Source: Geobacteraceae bacterium (GTDB taxonomy: Bacteria; Desulfobacterota; Desulfuromonadia; Desulfuromonadales; BM103). From it: a stretch of 56,075 bases of DNA. A model generated the notes under the pieces. The model searched no databases. It had not been told where the DNA came from and saw only the letters and a list, made by a program, of their open reading frames with translations. Location: the NCBI GenBank assembly GCA_024641085.1, contig JAHEDT010000017.1, positions 1 to 56,075 on the forward strand, in the 5' to 3' direction. Position numbers and translations under genes: made by a program. Shown piece by piece: positions 11,340 to 22,007 of this stretch. Every line of letters starts with the position of its first letter. Within the stretch, counting starts at the first letter, position 1.

Positions 11340-12692
11340 ATGCAGACTAAAATACTTCTCAACGAAGACCAGCTTCCCAAGCAGTGGTACAACATCATTC
11401 CCGATATGCCAGGGCAAATGGCCCCGGTCATTCATCCGGGCACCCTGCAGCCGGTGACCCCGGACGATCTCCTGCCGCTCTTCCCGATGGGGCTCATTGA
11501 ACAGGAGGTCTCTCCGCAGCGCTGGATCGATATCCCGCAGGAAGTACTGGAAATCTACAAGCTGTGGAGACCGTCACCGCTGTTCCGGGCGCACCGGCTG
11601 GAAAAAGCTCTTGGCACTCCGGCGAAGATTTACTACAAGTACGAAGGGGTGTCCCCGGCCGGTTCACACAAGCCAAATACCGCGGTGCCCCAGGCCTACT
11701 ACAACAAGATTGCCGGGACCAAGCGGATTGCATCGGAAACCGGTGCCGGACAATGGGGCTCGTCCATCGCCCTTGCCTGCCAGCTCTTTGGCCTGGAATG
11801 TACGGTTTACATGGTCAAGGTCTCTTACGGACAGAAGCCTTACCGCAAAAGCATGATGCAGTTGTGGGGTGCGGAGGTCTTTCCTTCCCCTTCTTCCCAG
11901 ACCAATTCAGGCCGCGCGATTCTCGCCAAGGACCCTGATAACCAGGGTTCTCTGGGGATTGCCATCAGCGAGGCGGTCGAAGATGCGGCAACCCACGAAG
12001 ACACCCGCTACTCCCTTGGCAGCGTTCTGAATCATGTCTGCCTGCACCAGACGGTTATCGGTCTCGAAGCCAAGGAGCAGCTCAAGATTGCCGGTGACTA
12101 CCCCGATGTCGTGATCGGCTGCCACGGCGGCGGCTCCAATTTCGCCGGCATTGCCTTCCCCTTCGTCTCCGACAAGGCGAACGGCAAGAATGTTCGCATC
12201 CAGGCGGTGGAGCCGGCCAGCTGCCCGACCTTGACCAAGGGTGTTTACGCTTTTGATTACGGCGATACCGCCAAGATGGCGCCGATAGCCCGCATGTACA
12301 CCCTCGGCCATGATTTCATGCCGCCGGGGATTCATGCCGGCGGGCTGCGCTACCATGGCGCCGCACCACTGGTCTCGCAACTGGTACATGAAGGGGTGGT
12401 CGAAACCAGGGCCGTCCCGCAGATCGCCTGCTTCGAGGCGGCTGTGTTGTTTGCCCGCACCGAGTCGATCATCCCGGCCCCCGAGTCGTCCCATGCCATT
12501 CGTGGTGCCATCGACGAGGCGCTGCTGGCCAAGGAAGAGGGCAAGGAGAAAGTTATTCTGTTCAACCTGTCCGGGCACGGACATGTTGATATGGCGGCAT
12601 ACGATGCCTACTTCAACAAAGAGTTGCAGGACTACGAATACCCGGAAGCGGCCATCGCGGAATCGCTTTCGCACCTGCCCAAGGTTGGCTGA
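11340..12692 (+). CDS. trpB2: TrpB2-type tryptophan synthase beta chain
   Basis: 450 residues, the long TrpB2 branch of PLP-dependent tryptophan synthase beta chains, distinct from the 398-residue TrpB encoded 0.6 kb downstream. The PLP lysine is K111 in GSHKPNTA and the phosphate-binding loop is [11 protein letters not shown]. Known TrpB2 enzymes use indole and serine and do not depend on TrpA in the same way; a salvage role is inferred. ATG 11340 with AAGGAG. The frame is open further upstream but MQTKILLNE is the family start. Confidence 0.93.
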   Translation: MQTKILLNEDQLPKQWYNIIPDMPGQMAPVIHPGTLQPVTPDDLLPLFPMGLIEQEVSPQRWIDIPQEVLEIYKLWRPSPLFRAHRLEKALGTPAKIYYKYEGVSPAGSHKPNTAVPQAYYNKIAGTKRIASETGAGQWGSSIALACQLFGLECTVYMVKVSYGQKPYRKSMMQLWGAEVFPSPSSQTNSGRAILAKDPDNQGSLGIAISEAVEDAATHEDTRYSLGSVLNHVCLHQTVIGLEAKEQLKIAGDYPDVVIGCHGGGSNFAGIAFPFVSDKANGKNVRIQAVEPASCPTLTKGVYAFDYGDTAKMAPIARMYTLGHDFMPPGIHAGGLRYHGAAPLVSQLVHEGVVETRAVPQIACFEAAVLFARTESIIPAPESSHAIRGAIDEALLAKEEGKEKVILFNLSGHGHVDMAAYDAYFNKELQDYEYPEAAIAESLSHLPKVG

Positions 12693-12695
12693 TTA

Positions 12696-13325
12696 ATGGC
12701 AGGCGGCAGTGTGACGCGGGTTAAGATCTGCGGCATCACGAATCTGGAAGATGCACACCATGCCTCGGCATGCGGTGCGGATGCCCTTGGCTTGGTTTTC
12801 TATCCCGGCAGTCCACGGTTCATAGAGCCCGAGCAGGCCCGGCGGATCATTGCGGACTTGCCGCCCCTGGTGACCACGGTCGGGCTGTTCGTCAATGAAT
12901 CGCCGGCTCGCATCCGTGAGGTGGTGGCACACTGCGGACTGGATACGGTACAATTGCATGGAGACGAGGGGCCGGAGCAGTGCAGTTACCCGCCCTGTCG
13001 CGTCATCAAGGCCTTGCGCCTGCATGACCAGATGGGGGACGACGTCTTTGCCACCTTCAGCGTCGCTGCCCTGTTGCTTGACGCTTACGTCCCGCAGCAG
13101 TTCGGTGGCACCGGTCATCGTTGCGACTGGCAGCGTGCTGCGCTTATCGCGGCGCGACACCGGGTCATTCTGGCCGGCGGGTTGAATCCGGAGAATGTCG
13201 CCGAGGCTGTACGCCTGGTGCGCCCCTATGGAGTGGATGTCTCCAGCGGTGTAGAGACCCAACCCGGGAAAAAGGATCCGGAAAAAGTGGCCCGGTTTAT
13301 CCGTTTGGCCAAGGAGGCCGTTTAA
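12696..13325 (+). CDS. trpF: Phosphoribosylanthranilate isomerase
   Basis: 209 residues, beta/alpha barrel. The general-base Cys is C12 in VKICGIT, and the acidic partner lies in LLLDAYVP. It converts phosphoribosylanthranilate to CdRP. It begins three bases after trpB2 and its TAA abuts the GTG of trpB. Confidence 0.95.
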   Translation: MAGGSVTRVKICGITNLEDAHHASACGADALGLVFYPGSPRFIEPEQARRIIADLPPLVTTVGLFVNESPARIREVVAHCGLDTVQLHGDEGPEQCSYPPCRVIKALRLHDQMGDDVFATFSVAALLLDAYVPQQFGGTGHRCDWQRAALIAARHRVILAGGLNPENVAEAVRLVRPYGVDVSSGVETQPGKKDPEKVARFIRLAKEAV

Positions 13326-14522
13326 GTGAATTACCAACAACCTGATTTCCGTGGACATTTCGGCCAGTTCGGCGGGCGTTATGTCGCGGAAACCCTCATG
13401 CCGGCCCTGCTGGAACTCGAAGAAGGATATCGCCAATGCCAGGCGGATCCTTCATTCCAGTCCGAGTTCGATGCCTACCTCAAGAATTATGTCGGCCGCC
13501 CGAGCCCGCTGTATTACGCCCGGAGAATTTCCGAACACTTGGGCGGCGCCAAGATATACCTGAAACGCGAAGATTTAAATCATACCGGGGCCCACAAGGT
13601 CAACAACACGGTCGGCCAGGTTCTGCTCGCCCGCCGCATGGGCAAAAGCAAGGTCATCGCCGAAACCGGGGCGGGGCAGCACGGGGTCGCAACCGCCACA
13701 GTCGCTGCCCTGTTCGGCCTGGAATGTGATGTTTTCATGGGTAAGGAGGACATTCGGCGCCAGTCTCTGAACGTTTTCCGCATGAAATTGCTTGGTGCCC
13801 GTGTGCACGAAGTGACCAGTGGCACAGCGACGCTCAAGGACGCCATGAATGAGGCCCTGCGCTACTGGGTGACTCATGTGCGCGACACCTTCTACGTGAT
13901 CGGCACGGTGGCTGGCCCGCATCCGTATCCGCAGATGGTGCGAGATTTCCAGTCGGTTATCGGCCATGAAGCCAAGGCGCAGATCCTCGAGGCGGAAGGG
14001 CGCCTGCCCGATGTCGCCGTGGCCTGTATCGGCGGCGGCTCAAACGCCATGGGCTTGTTTTACCCCTTCGTCGACGACGCCGCGGTGCGCTTGATCGGCG
14101 TCGAGGCGGCCGGGCTTGGCGTGGCAACCGGCAAGCACGCGGCGAGTATCTCGGCTGGTCGGGTCGGCGTTCTGCATGGCAATAAGACCTATCTGCTGCA
14201 GAATGACGATGGCCAGATCCAGCATGCCCATTCGATTTCAGCCGGTCTCGACTACCCGGGGGTCGGGCCTGAGCACGCCTACCTCAAAGACCTTGGCAGG
14301 GCCGAGTACGTATCGGTCACCGATGATGAAGCCCTGGCCGCTTTCAGGATGTTGACGGAAATGGAAGGCATCATTCCGGCCCTGGAAAGTGCCCACGCCA
14401 TTGCTCACCTTACCCGCCTGGCGCCGGTACTGACCAGGGAGGACGTCATCCTGGTCTGCCTTTCCGGTCGCGGCGACAAGGACATTCACACCGTAGCCGA
14501 TGCAATGGGCTTCGAACTTTAA
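13326..14522 (+). CDS. trpB: Tryptophan synthase beta chain (TrpB1)
   Basis: 398 residues, the standard beta subunit that joins TrpA in an alpha2-beta2 complex. PLP lysine K91 in GAHKVNN; phosphate loop [13 protein letters not shown] start at 13326 immediately follows the trpF stop, so translation is coupled. Its partner trpA is not adjacent: two nucleic-acid enzyme genes lie between. Confidence 0.96.
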   Translation: MNYQQPDFRGHFGQFGGRYVAETLMPALLELEEGYRQCQADPSFQSEFDAYLKNYVGRPSPLYYARRISEHLGGAKIYLKREDLNHTGAHKVNNTVGQVLLARRMGKSKVIAETGAGQHGVATATVAALFGLECDVFMGKEDIRRQSLNVFRMKLLGARVHEVTSGTATLKDAMNEALRYWVTHVRDTFYVIGTVAGPHPYPQMVRDFQSVIGHEAKAQILEAEGRLPDVAVACIGGGSNAMGLFYPFVDDAAVRLIGVEAAGLGVATGKHAASISAGRVGVLHGNKTYLLQNDDGQIQHAHSISAGLDYPGVGPEHAYLKDLGRAEYVSVTDDEALAAFRMLTEMEGIIPALESAHAIAHLTRLAPVLTREDVILVCLSGRGDKDIHTVADAMGFEL

Positions 14523-14605
14523 ACTCAGGAACGCGCAACGCGAGCAGCGGGACGAAAAGGGGATGGGCTCTTTTCCTCCTGTGACCGGCATACGCGCCAT
14601 GGATT

Positions 14606-15868
14606 ATGAAATTTACTGATCTCGATCTCCCCCCGGAAGTCATGCGCGGCATTGCCAAGGTCGGCTTCGTTGACCTGACACCTGTTCAGGAAGAATCCAT
14701 CCCTCTGGCACTGCAGGGCCGTGATGTTGCGGCCCAGGCTCAGACCGGCACCGGTAAAACAGCGGCGTTTCTGATCGCCCTCTTTACCCGCCTGCTGAGA
14801 AACGCCCCACTGTCAAAATCCGGCCCACGTGCTCTGGTTCTGGCCCCGACCCGGGAACTGGTGGTGCAGATCTGTGCCGATGCCAGTGGCCTGGGGGCCT
14901 CCTGTCCGTTCAAGGTACAGCCGATCTTCGGTGGAGTCGACTATGAAAAACAGCGACGTGCTTTGCAGGAAGGCGTCGACGTCATCGTCGCCACCCCTGG
15001 TCGCCTGATCGATTATGCCAAACAGAACGTCTTCAGCCTGAAACATGTCGAGGCACTGGTCATCGACGAAGCCGACCGGATGTTCGATATGGGTTTCATC
15101 AGTGATTTGCGTTACATCCTGCGCAAACTGCCGCCCTTTGAAAAACGCCAGACCATGCTCTTCTCGGCGACTCTCTCGCAACGGGTCATGGAACTGGCCT
15201 ACGAGTTCATGAATCTTGCCGCAAAAGTGCGGATCGAGCCTGAACAGGTGACAGCGGAGCGGGTCGAGCAGATTGTCTACCACGTGGCGCGGCGGGAGAA
15301 GTTCCCCCTGCTGCTCGGGTTGCTCAAGAAGGAACCCGGGGAAGTCAGGGTTCTGGTCTTTGTGAATACCAAGCGGGAAGGGGAGCACCTCTCCGGTCGC
15401 CTCCAGCAGAATGACTTCAAGGTGGCGGTCCTGTCCGGGGATATCCCCCAGAAAAAGCGCTTGCGTATCCTCGAGGAGTTCAAGGCCGGCAAGATCAACT
15501 TCCTGGTGGCCACGGACGTCGCATCGCGCGGCCTGCATATCGATGCTGTGACGCACGTGGTCAATTATGACCTGCCGCAGGATGCCGAGGATTACGTGCA
15601 TCGCATCGGCAGAACGGCCCGGGCCGGGGCGGGCGGCAAGTCGATCAGCTTTGCCGACGAGGACCTTGCCTATTTCCTGCCCGACATCGAAGAATATATC
15701 GGCCAGAAGATTCCGAGCACCGTTCCCCATGAGGAAGACCTCTGCCACGATTACAAACGTGGCATACCGCACAAGAAGTCGCCAGCGCCGGTGCCCGAGA
15801 AAAGAAGTGGCGGAGGAAAATCCCGGCCACCCAGACGTCGACGCCCGTCCGGCAGGCCACGGAGCTAG
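14606..15868 (+). CDS. DEAD-box ATP-dependent RNA helicase
   Basis: 420 residues with the full motif set: Q motif (LTPVQEESIP), I (AQTGTGKT), Ia (PTREL), II (VIDEADRMF), III (SAT), V (ATDVASRGLHID) and VI (HRIGRTARAG). The C-terminal tail is short and very basic (SGGGKSRPPRRRRPSGRPRS), suited to RNA binding, as in RhlB/RhlE-like helicases. It sits inside the trp cluster, 83 bases after trpB. Its substrate cannot be inferred from sequence. Confidence 0.94.
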   Translation: MKFTDLDLPPEVMRGIAKVGFVDLTPVQEESIPLALQGRDVAAQAQTGTGKTAAFLIALFTRLLRNAPLSKSGPRALVLAPTRELVVQICADASGLGASCPFKVQPIFGGVDYEKQRRALQEGVDVIVATPGRLIDYAKQNVFSLKHVEALVIDEADRMFDMGFISDLRYILRKLPPFEKRQTMLFSATLSQRVMELAYEFMNLAAKVRIEPEQVTAERVEQIVYHVARREKFPLLLGLLKKEPGEVRVLVFVNTKREGEHLSGRLQQNDFKVAVLSGDIPQKKRLRILEEFKAGKINFLVATDVASRGLHIDAVTHVVNYDLPQDAEDYVHRIGRTARAGAGGKSISFADEDLAYFLPDIEEYIGQKIPSTVPHEEDLCHDYKRGIPHKKSPAPVPEKRSGGGKSRPPRRRRPSGRPRS

Positions 15869-15881
15869 AAGGGACCCGGCT

Positions 15882-16562
15882 GTGACCAGTCTTCAACTGG
15901 AAGGACTCCACCGTTGCCGAAAATGTATCAGGCTGACGGCCTTTATGGAGCAACTGCCCCCTGGTAAGGGGCGTCTGCGCGCGGACTACCATAATGCACC
16001 GGTCAACGGCTTCGGCGACCTGCGAGCGCGCATCTGCCTGGTGGGGCTTGCGCCTGGCGCTCACGGTGCCAATCGCACTGGTCGGCCCTTCACCGGCGAC
16101 GGTGCCGGAGACTTCATGTACCCGCTGCTTCATCAGCAGGGATTTTCCAATCAGGCGGAGGCCCTGTCCGCCGATGACGGGCTGCAGCTGCAGGACCTCT
16201 ACATCACCAATGCGGTCAAATGTCTGCCGCCGGAGAATCGCCCGAGTACCGAGGAATTTGCCTCCTGTCGACCGTATCTGGCCAGTGAGCTGCAGGCGCT
16301 GCCGTCCCTGCGCGTGATTATTGCCCTCGGCCACGGTGCGCATAGCAGCCTGTTGCGGCTCTTTCAGGCCCAGGGGCTGGTCAGGCGCCTGTCGGATATC
16401 CCTTTCGGTCATGGCCGCAGCGTTCAGCTGTCCAACGGTCTCTGGATGGTCGGCTGCTACCATACCAGCCGTTACAACGTTCAGACCGGACGAATGAACA
16501 GCCAGATGTTTATTAACCTGCTTGGCCAGGCCCGTGCGCTGGTGTCAGGAGAAAACGGTTGA
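15882..16562 (+). CDS. Family 5 (UdgB-type) uracil-DNA glycosylase
   Basis: 226 residues. Four cysteines (C12, C15, C114, C129) fit the [4Fe-4S] cluster of family 4/5 glycosylases. Motif 1 reads GLAPGAHGANRTGRPFTGD, which lacks the catalytic polar residue of family 4 and fits family 5; motif 2 includes HTSRYNVQTGRM. It would excise uracil and related damaged bases in DNA. GTG 15882 is chosen from a GAAGGGA upstream site; the frame is open upstream inside the helicase gene. Confidence 0.88.
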   Translation: MTSLQLEGLHRCRKCIRLTAFMEQLPPGKGRLRADYHNAPVNGFGDLRARICLVGLAPGAHGANRTGRPFTGDGAGDFMYPLLHQQGFSNQAEALSADDGLQLQDLYITNAVKCLPPENRPSTEEFASCRPYLASELQALPSLRVIIALGHGAHSSLLRLFQAQGLVRRLSDIPFGHGRSVQLSNGLWMVGCYHTSRYNVQTGRMNSQMFINLLGQARALVSGENG

Positions 16563-16612
16563 TATCCTTTGGTTTGTTCCGATAAAATTAACATTTTCGG
16601 GAAGTCATATTC

Positions 16613-17404
16613 ATGTCGAACATCAGCGCCACATTGAACGCTCTTAAAGAGCGTGGCAAAAAAGCTCTCGTCACCTTCATTACTGCGGGAGACCCGAACC
16701 TGGCAACCAGTGAGCAGATCGTTCACGCCCTGATCGAAAGCGGCGTCGACCTGATAGAACTGGGCTTCCCTTTTTCTGACCCGATGGCCGACGGCCCGAC
16801 CATCCAGCTTGCCTCGGAAAGGGCCCTCGAATCCGGTACGACACTGCGCGGCGTACTCGATATGGTCGCCAGGATCCGCCAGCACAGCAATGTGCCGATC
16901 CTCCTGATGGGGTATTATAATCCGGTCTTCTGCTACGGCCTCGAGGCATTCGCCCGCGATGCGGCCAGCGCCGGGGTCGACGGACTGCTGCTGGTCGACC
17001 TGCCCCCCGAAGAAGCCGAGGAACTGCATCCCTGGCTCAGGGCGGCCGGTATCGACCTGATAACGCTCCTGGCGCCGACCTCGGATGCGGCCCGCAGCGC
17101 CAGGCTTGCCAGCGCCGGGGAAGGCTTCCTGTACTATGTGTCGATGACCGGGGTGACCGGCAGCAAGCAGGTCGATGCCGGGGCGATTGCTGCCGCGGTG
17201 CATGACCTGAAAGAGCAGAGCCCGGTTCCCGTGGCAGTCGGATTCGGAGTCTCGACGCCGGACGATGCCAGGGCCGTCGCCAGGATTGCCGACGCGGTTG
17301 TGGTCGGCAGTGCCCTGGTCAAATTGATTGCCGAGTTCAGCGGTTCACCGGGGCTGCTTGATGAAGTCCGCGGCTTCGTTCGCCAGCTGAAGGCGGCGAT
17401 TTGA
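16613..17404 (+). CDS. trpA: Tryptophan synthase alpha chain
   Basis: 263 residues; cleaves indole-3-glycerol phosphate to indole. Catalytic E49 (DLIELGFPFSDP) and D60 (PMADGP) fall at the canonical positions. ATG 16613. The gene completes the pathway and pairs with TrpB1, from which it is separated by 2.1 kb carrying the helicase and glycosylase genes. Confidence 0.96.
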   Translation: MSNISATLNALKERGKKALVTFITAGDPNLATSEQIVHALIESGVDLIELGFPFSDPMADGPTIQLASERALESGTTLRGVLDMVARIRQHSNVPILLMGYYNPVFCYGLEAFARDAASAGVDGLLLVDLPPEEAEELHPWLRAAGIDLITLLAPTSDAARSARLASAGEGFLYYVSMTGVTGSKQVDAGAIAAAVHDLKEQSPVPVAVGFGVSTPDDARAVARIADAVVVGSALVKLIAEFSGSPGLLDEVRGFVRQLKAAI

Positions 17405-17624
17405 GGACACTCTGCCGCGATCGGGGCCCGAACCGCGGCTGTCGACGGCCGGGAGAGCCTGTCAGGCTGGACAAACCGGCAGCAGCGGTCAAAATGTTCC
17501 ATAGGCTGCCCAGTATTTTGACGAATCAATGCAGAACTGGTCGTCTGCCAGCAACCCTGGCGGATATTGAACGGTAAGCGGCTCGTTTCTCAAGCCCGGA
17601 ACCGTCGGAACAGCGAGGTAAAAC

Positions 17625-18485
17625 ATGGCCTGGTTTAAAAAATCTAAAGCGCCCATAGCACAGGGATCGACTAAGAAAGTGCAGATGCCCGAAGGGCTCT
17701 GGACAAAATGCAAGAATTGCGAGGAGATCATCTACTCCAAGGAGATCGAACGTAACCTCAATGTCTGTCCCAAATGCGATTACCACTTTCGGATCAGTGC
17801 CCGGGAGCGGATCGCACTCGTTATTGACGACGGTACCTTTGTCGAAACCGATGCCCAGATGACCTCAATCGATTTCCTGAAGTTCAAGGACTCGAAGAAA
17901 TACAGCGAGCGGATCAAGGCGGCGGTCAAGAAGAGTGGCGGGGGCGATGCCATCATCACCGGCTCAGGGCTGATGAATGGCCAAGAGGTGGTTGTCGCCG
18001 TGTTCGATTTCAGTTTCCTCGGCGGCAGCATGGGGTCGGTGGTCGGAGAGAAGGTGACCAGGGCGATTGAACTGGGACTGGACAAACGGGCACCGGTTCT
18101 GGTGTTCTCGTCCTCCGGAGGTGCACGCATGCAGGAAAGCATCATGTCGCTGATGCAGATGGCCAAGAGCAGCGCAGCGCTCGCCAAGCTTAAAAAGGCC
18201 GGAATCCCCTTCATTTCGGTCCTCACCGATCCCACCACCGGTGGCGTGACTGCCAGCTTTGCCATGCTTGGCGATCTCAATATCGCCGAACCGAAAGCAT
18301 TGATCGGTTTTGCCGGCCCCCGGGTGATCGAACAGACCATCCGCCAGAAACTCCCGGAAGGCTTCCAGCGTTCGGAATATCTCCTCGAACACGGTATGGT
18401 CGACATGATCGTTTCCCGCCAGGAAATGAAGGGTAAACTGTCGCAGGTCTTGAGTATCTTTACCCGGCAGGCAACTGCTTCCTAG
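17625..18485 (+). CDS. accD: Acetyl-CoA carboxylase carboxyltransferase beta subunit
   Basis: 286 residues. An N-terminal zinc ribbon (C29, C32, C48, C51) precedes the crotonase-fold carboxyltransferase domain ([34 protein letters not shown]). With AccA it transfers CO2 from biotin to acetyl-CoA, the first step of fatty acid synthesis. ATG 17625. Its TAG overlaps the GTG of folC by one base. Confidence 0.96.
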   Translation: MAWFKKSKAPIAQGSTKKVQMPEGLWTKCKNCEEIIYSKEIERNLNVCPKCDYHFRISARERIALVIDDGTFVETDAQMTSIDFLKFKDSKKYSERIKAAVKKSGGGDAIITGSGLMNGQEVVVAVFDFSFLGGSMGSVVGEKVTRAIELGLDKRAPVLVFSSSGGARMQESIMSLMQMAKSSAALAKLKKAGIPFISVLTDPTTGGVTASFAMLGDLNIAEPKALIGFAGPRVIEQTIRQKLPEGFQRSEYLLEHGMVDMIVSRQEMKGKLSQVLSIFTRQATAS

Positions 18486-19792
18486 TGCCTCGAACGCTCA
18501 ACCTCACAGGACGCCAGCCGGTGGATTTTCAATCAAGCCTGGACTACCTGTACGGCCTGCAACGCTTCGGCGTCAAACTCGGCCTGGACAATATGCGGAC
18601 GCTCGCTGCCCGTTTGCCACTTCTTCGGGGGGCCTTGCCCTGCATCCACGTCGCCGGGACCAACGGCAAGGGCTCCGTCAGTATCACACTCTCTGAAATT
18701 CTCAGGCAGTCAGGCTTGCGGGTAGGACTATACACCTCACCGCACCTGCATTGCTTCACAGAGCGCATCCAGATCGATGGCGTGCCGATCGACCGTCAAG
18801 ATGTGGCTTCTCTGGCAGCCGCCATTCGCGCGGCGGCCGGGGATATCCCCATGACCTTTTTTGAAGCAACCACGGCGATGGCGCTCCTGGCTTTCAAGAC
18901 CCGCCAGGTCGATATTGCCGTCATAGAGACCGGCTTGGGCGGACGTCTTGACGCGACCAATATCGTCGAGCCGCAGTTATGCCTGATCACACCGGTCAGC
19001 TTCGATCACCAGGAACATCTGGGCGAAACCCTGGTGCAGATCGCCGCTGAGAAGGCCGGCATTATCAAATGCGGCGTCCCGGTGGTCGTGGGCAAACAGA
19101 CGCCTGACGTCGCCGAGGTCCTCCTGGCTGCCGCTGCCGGCAGGGGCGCAGCGGTCCAGCTTGCCGAACGGGATTATTACTGGCGGGGTGATCACGAGAA
19201 CCTGCTTTTCGAGTCAGGACGCGTGCAGATCGAGGGGCTCTGTTGCGCCCTGCCCGGCAAGTATCAGCTTGACAACCTGGCGCAGGCGATTGCCGGTGCA
19301 CTGCAACTGCGTGCGCAGGGTGTCGAAATACCGGATGATGCCATTCGTGCCGCCTGCAGGGAGGTCGCCTGGCCAGGACGCCTGGAATGGCAGGGCCATG
19401 CACGCCAGGTCCTGTTCGACGTGTCGCATAATCAGGCTGGCATCAATTGCCTGGCTGACTACCTTGCCGAGCAGCATCTGTGCGGTATCCACCTGGTGGC
19501 CGGTATGAGCGGCCGCCGTGTGCCTGCTGAAGTCCTGATGCCACTGGTAAAATTTGCCTCTGCGGTATATGCTGTACCGGTTTCCTGCGAAACATCCGTA
19601 CCGACCGCCCAGATCGTTGGCTGGGCCGAGGAGCATGGCTTGCCGGCGCTTGAATATGCCACTGCTGACGGCGGCTTCGCGGCGGCGCTTGAAAATGCCG
19701 GGCATCAAGCCACGGTGGTCGTGTGCGGTTCTCTTTATCTGGTTGCGGAACTGCGGAAGATCTTCAGGGAGGGGCTCTCCCGCAGCGCCTGA
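18485..19792 (+). CDS. folC: Bifunctional folylpolyglutamate/dihydrofolate synthase
   Basis: 435 residues, Mur-ligase-like. The ATP-binding HVAGTNGKGSV lies near residues 56-66, and ETGLGGRLDATN and SFDHQEHLG are conserved family motifs. It adds glutamate to dihydropteroate and folates. GTG start shares a base with the accD stop; accD-folC is a common pairing. Length is normal. Confidence 0.94.
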   Translation: MPRTLNLTGRQPVDFQSSLDYLYGLQRFGVKLGLDNMRTLAARLPLLRGALPCIHVAGTNGKGSVSITLSEILRQSGLRVGLYTSPHLHCFTERIQIDGVPIDRQDVASLAAAIRAAAGDIPMTFFEATTAMALLAFKTRQVDIAVIETGLGGRLDATNIVEPQLCLITPVSFDHQEHLGETLVQIAAEKAGIIKCGVPVVVGKQTPDVAEVLLAAAAGRGAAVQLAERDYYWRGDHENLLFESGRVQIEGLCCALPGKYQLDNLAQAIAGALQLRAQGVEIPDDAIRAACREVAWPGRLEWQGHARQVLFDVSHNQAGINCLADYLAEQHLCGIHLVAGMSGRRVPAEVLMPLVKFASAVYAVPVSCETSVPTAQIVGWAEEHGLPALEYATADGGFAAALENAGHQATVVVCGSLYLVAELRKIFREGLSRSA

Positions 19793-19816
19793 AGCACTGG
19801 ATTCTCTTTGATTTTC

Positions 19817-21979
19817 ATGACGGGCAGGGTGATGCGAAGTTTATCTTTGGGCGCTATCCTTTCAATTGCAGGATGCCTTCTCCTCGGACTGCTGAGTGAG
19901 CCTGCGCTTGGCGCCGAAACGGCCGTAAGCGCAAGTCCGTCCTCTGGCGTTGCAGAAGATGCTCCTGTTCCCCGGGCCTCCAAGGGCGGGCGGGACGCAC
20001 CCATATCCCTGACCTCCGATACCCTCTCTTACAATCCCGAAGAAGACAGCTACGAGGCACACGGCAATGTCGTCCTCAGCCAGGACGGGGTTCAACTGCA
20101 GGCACAGGAAGTGCTCTGGCAGGCCCTTACCCAGGATGCTGCAGCACAGGGCGATGTCCGACTCGATGACGCCGGCACTGAAGTCACCGGTGAACGACTG
20201 CAGTACAATCTGGCGACCGGCCAGGGTCAAGTACACGATGGCCGGGTCTTCATTCGCCAGGGCAACTTTCACCTTGCCGGCGACCAGATCGAGAAGCATG
20301 GCCAGGCGGAGTACTTCGCCAGGAAGGGCAGCTTCACGACCTGTGACGGCGACATCCCTGACTGGAAATTCTCTGCCAGTGAGGTTGATGTCACACTGGG
20401 CGGCTACGCACGGGCCAGGAATGTCTGGTTCCATGTCAGGGATGTCCCGGTCTTGTATACGCCATACCTGATGTTCCCGGTGAAGACGGAGCGGGAGTCC
20501 GGACTCCTGGCGCCCTCTTTCGGTTATTCGAACAACAAGGGGCTCATGGCCTCTTTGGCCTGGTACCAGGTCATTGATCGCAGCATGGATGCAACGCTCT
20601 ACCTCGACGAGTACTCCGACATCGGTCTTGGCAAGGGGCTGGAATACCGCTATGCCCTGGCCGACCAGAATAATGGCAAGGCCCTCTATTATCACGTCAC
20701 GGGGGTCAATGGGACGCCCAACCTCTATTACCTGGAATGGACGCACCGTGGCAACTTGCCCGGGGGCTGGCGCATGAACTCCGATGTCGAATATGTCGAT
20801 GACCAGCTCTTCTTCGATGAGTTCGGCAAGAACGCCGAGGAGTATAACCGTGACAAGACCGTCTCGACGCTGATGCTGCAGCGCAACTGGCAGAAGCTGA
20901 ACCTGGTTGGCCATGTGCGCTACATTAAAGATCTGGAAAACGATAACGATACGACCCTGCAGCGGCTCCCAGAATTAGGGCTCGGGCTGGCCCGCTACCG
21001 CCTTGGCGAGACGCCCTTTTATCTCGGCCTGGAAAGTTACGCGACACGTTTTACGCGTGATCAGGGCGAGGATGGCGAGCGGCTTTACTTGAAGCCGTCG
21101 CTGGCCGCTGTGTTTACGCCGGGTTCCTGGTTGGAAGTGGTCCCGCAAGTCGCGCTTCATGAGCGGCTCTACAATACTGATGCCGAAGATAACGAGCAGT
21201 CAGTCCCCGAATTGTCTCTGGGGCTTGCCACAAGACTGATCAAGGACATTGACGTCGAGCGATGGGGAATTGATCGTATCCAGCACAGTGTCGAACCGCA
21301 GGTGACCTATACCTACGTGCCCGATGAATTCCAGGACGATCTGCCGCTGTTCGATCTCTATGATCGCCAACTGCGTCAGAATAATGTCAACTACGCGGTG
21401 GTCAATCGCCTGACTGCCAGAAGCACCCTTGCCGATGGAGCGCGAGCCTACCGCGAGATCTTCAATGTGCGGCTTTCCCAGACATACGATATCGACGAGG
21501 CGAGGAACAACCGCTCCGGCGACAATCAGCCTTTCTCGGATGTGCGCGTTCAACTGGGTATGCGGCCGACTGCAAAAATTTCCCTCGATGCGGACGGCCG
21601 CATTCCCGTGTATGGAAACCTCCGCTTTAACTCCCTGACCGTCGGCTCGTCGGTCAGGGATGATGTGGGGAACGCTCTCCGCATCGACTATGCTTACATC
21701 GATCAGAATTTTTCGGAAACGGCCACGGACTATATCAATCTCCAATTGGAGACTTCCGTACTCAAACCGGTCTATGCAAAGTTTGAAGAACGCTATGATG
21801 TCCGTGAGAGCCGTGAACTCGAGAAGGTGGTCGGTCTTGAGTACCGCTCAAAATGCTGGAGCCTGTTCCTGACATACCGTAACCGCTATCGCGATAACGG
21901 CAGCGATGACCAGGAAGTCCTGCTGACTTTCGCTCTGGCTGGCCTGGGTTTTAACCAGGGCTTCAGCAGCGGCTTGTAG
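19817..21979 (+). CDS. lptD: LPS-assembly protein LptD
   Basis: About 720 residues. A signal peptide (MRSLSLGAILSIAG..., cleaving near LGA-AE) is followed by an OstA/LptA-like jellyroll domain (LTSDTLSYNPEEDSYEAHGNV, about residues 55-160) and an outer-membrane beta-barrel rich in alternating aromatic strands, ending NQGFSSGL. It inserts LPS into the outer leaflet. The start is uncertain: TTG 19808, ATG 19817 and ATG 19832 are in frame and none has a strong ribosome site. Its presence confirms a Gram-negative, LPS-bearing envelope. Confidence 0.9.
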   Translation: MTGRVMRSLSLGAILSIAGCLLLGLLSEPALGAETAVSASPSSGVAEDAPVPRASKGGRDAPISLTSDTLSYNPEEDSYEAHGNVVLSQDGVQLQAQEVLWQALTQDAAAQGDVRLDDAGTEVTGERLQYNLATGQGQVHDGRVFIRQGNFHLAGDQIEKHGQAEYFARKGSFTTCDGDIPDWKFSASEVDVTLGGYARARNVWFHVRDVPVLYTPYLMFPVKTERESGLLAPSFGYSNNKGLMASLAWYQVIDRSMDATLYLDEYSDIGLGKGLEYRYALADQNNGKALYYHVTGVNGTPNLYYLEWTHRGNLPGGWRMNSDVEYVDDQLFFDEFGKNAEEYNRDKTVSTLMLQRNWQKLNLVGHVRYIKDLENDNDTTLQRLPELGLGLARYRLGETPFYLGLESYATRFTRDQGEDGERLYLKPSLAAVFTPGSWLEVVPQVALHERLYNTDAEDNEQSVPELSLGLATRLIKDIDVERWGIDRIQHSVEPQVTYTYVPDEFQDDLPLFDLYDRQLRQNNVNYAVVNRLTARSTLADGARAYREIFNVRLSQTYDIDEARNNRSGDNQPFSDVRVQLGMRPTAKISLDADGRIPVYGNLRFNSLTVGSSVRDDVGNALRIDYAYIDQNFSETATDYINLQLETSVLKPVYAKFEERYDVRESRELEKVVGLEYRSKCWSLFLTYRNRYRDNGSDDQEVLLTFALAGLGFNQGFSSGL

Positions 21980-22007
21980 GGATGGTCATCAACCGACGCC
22001 TGGGTGG

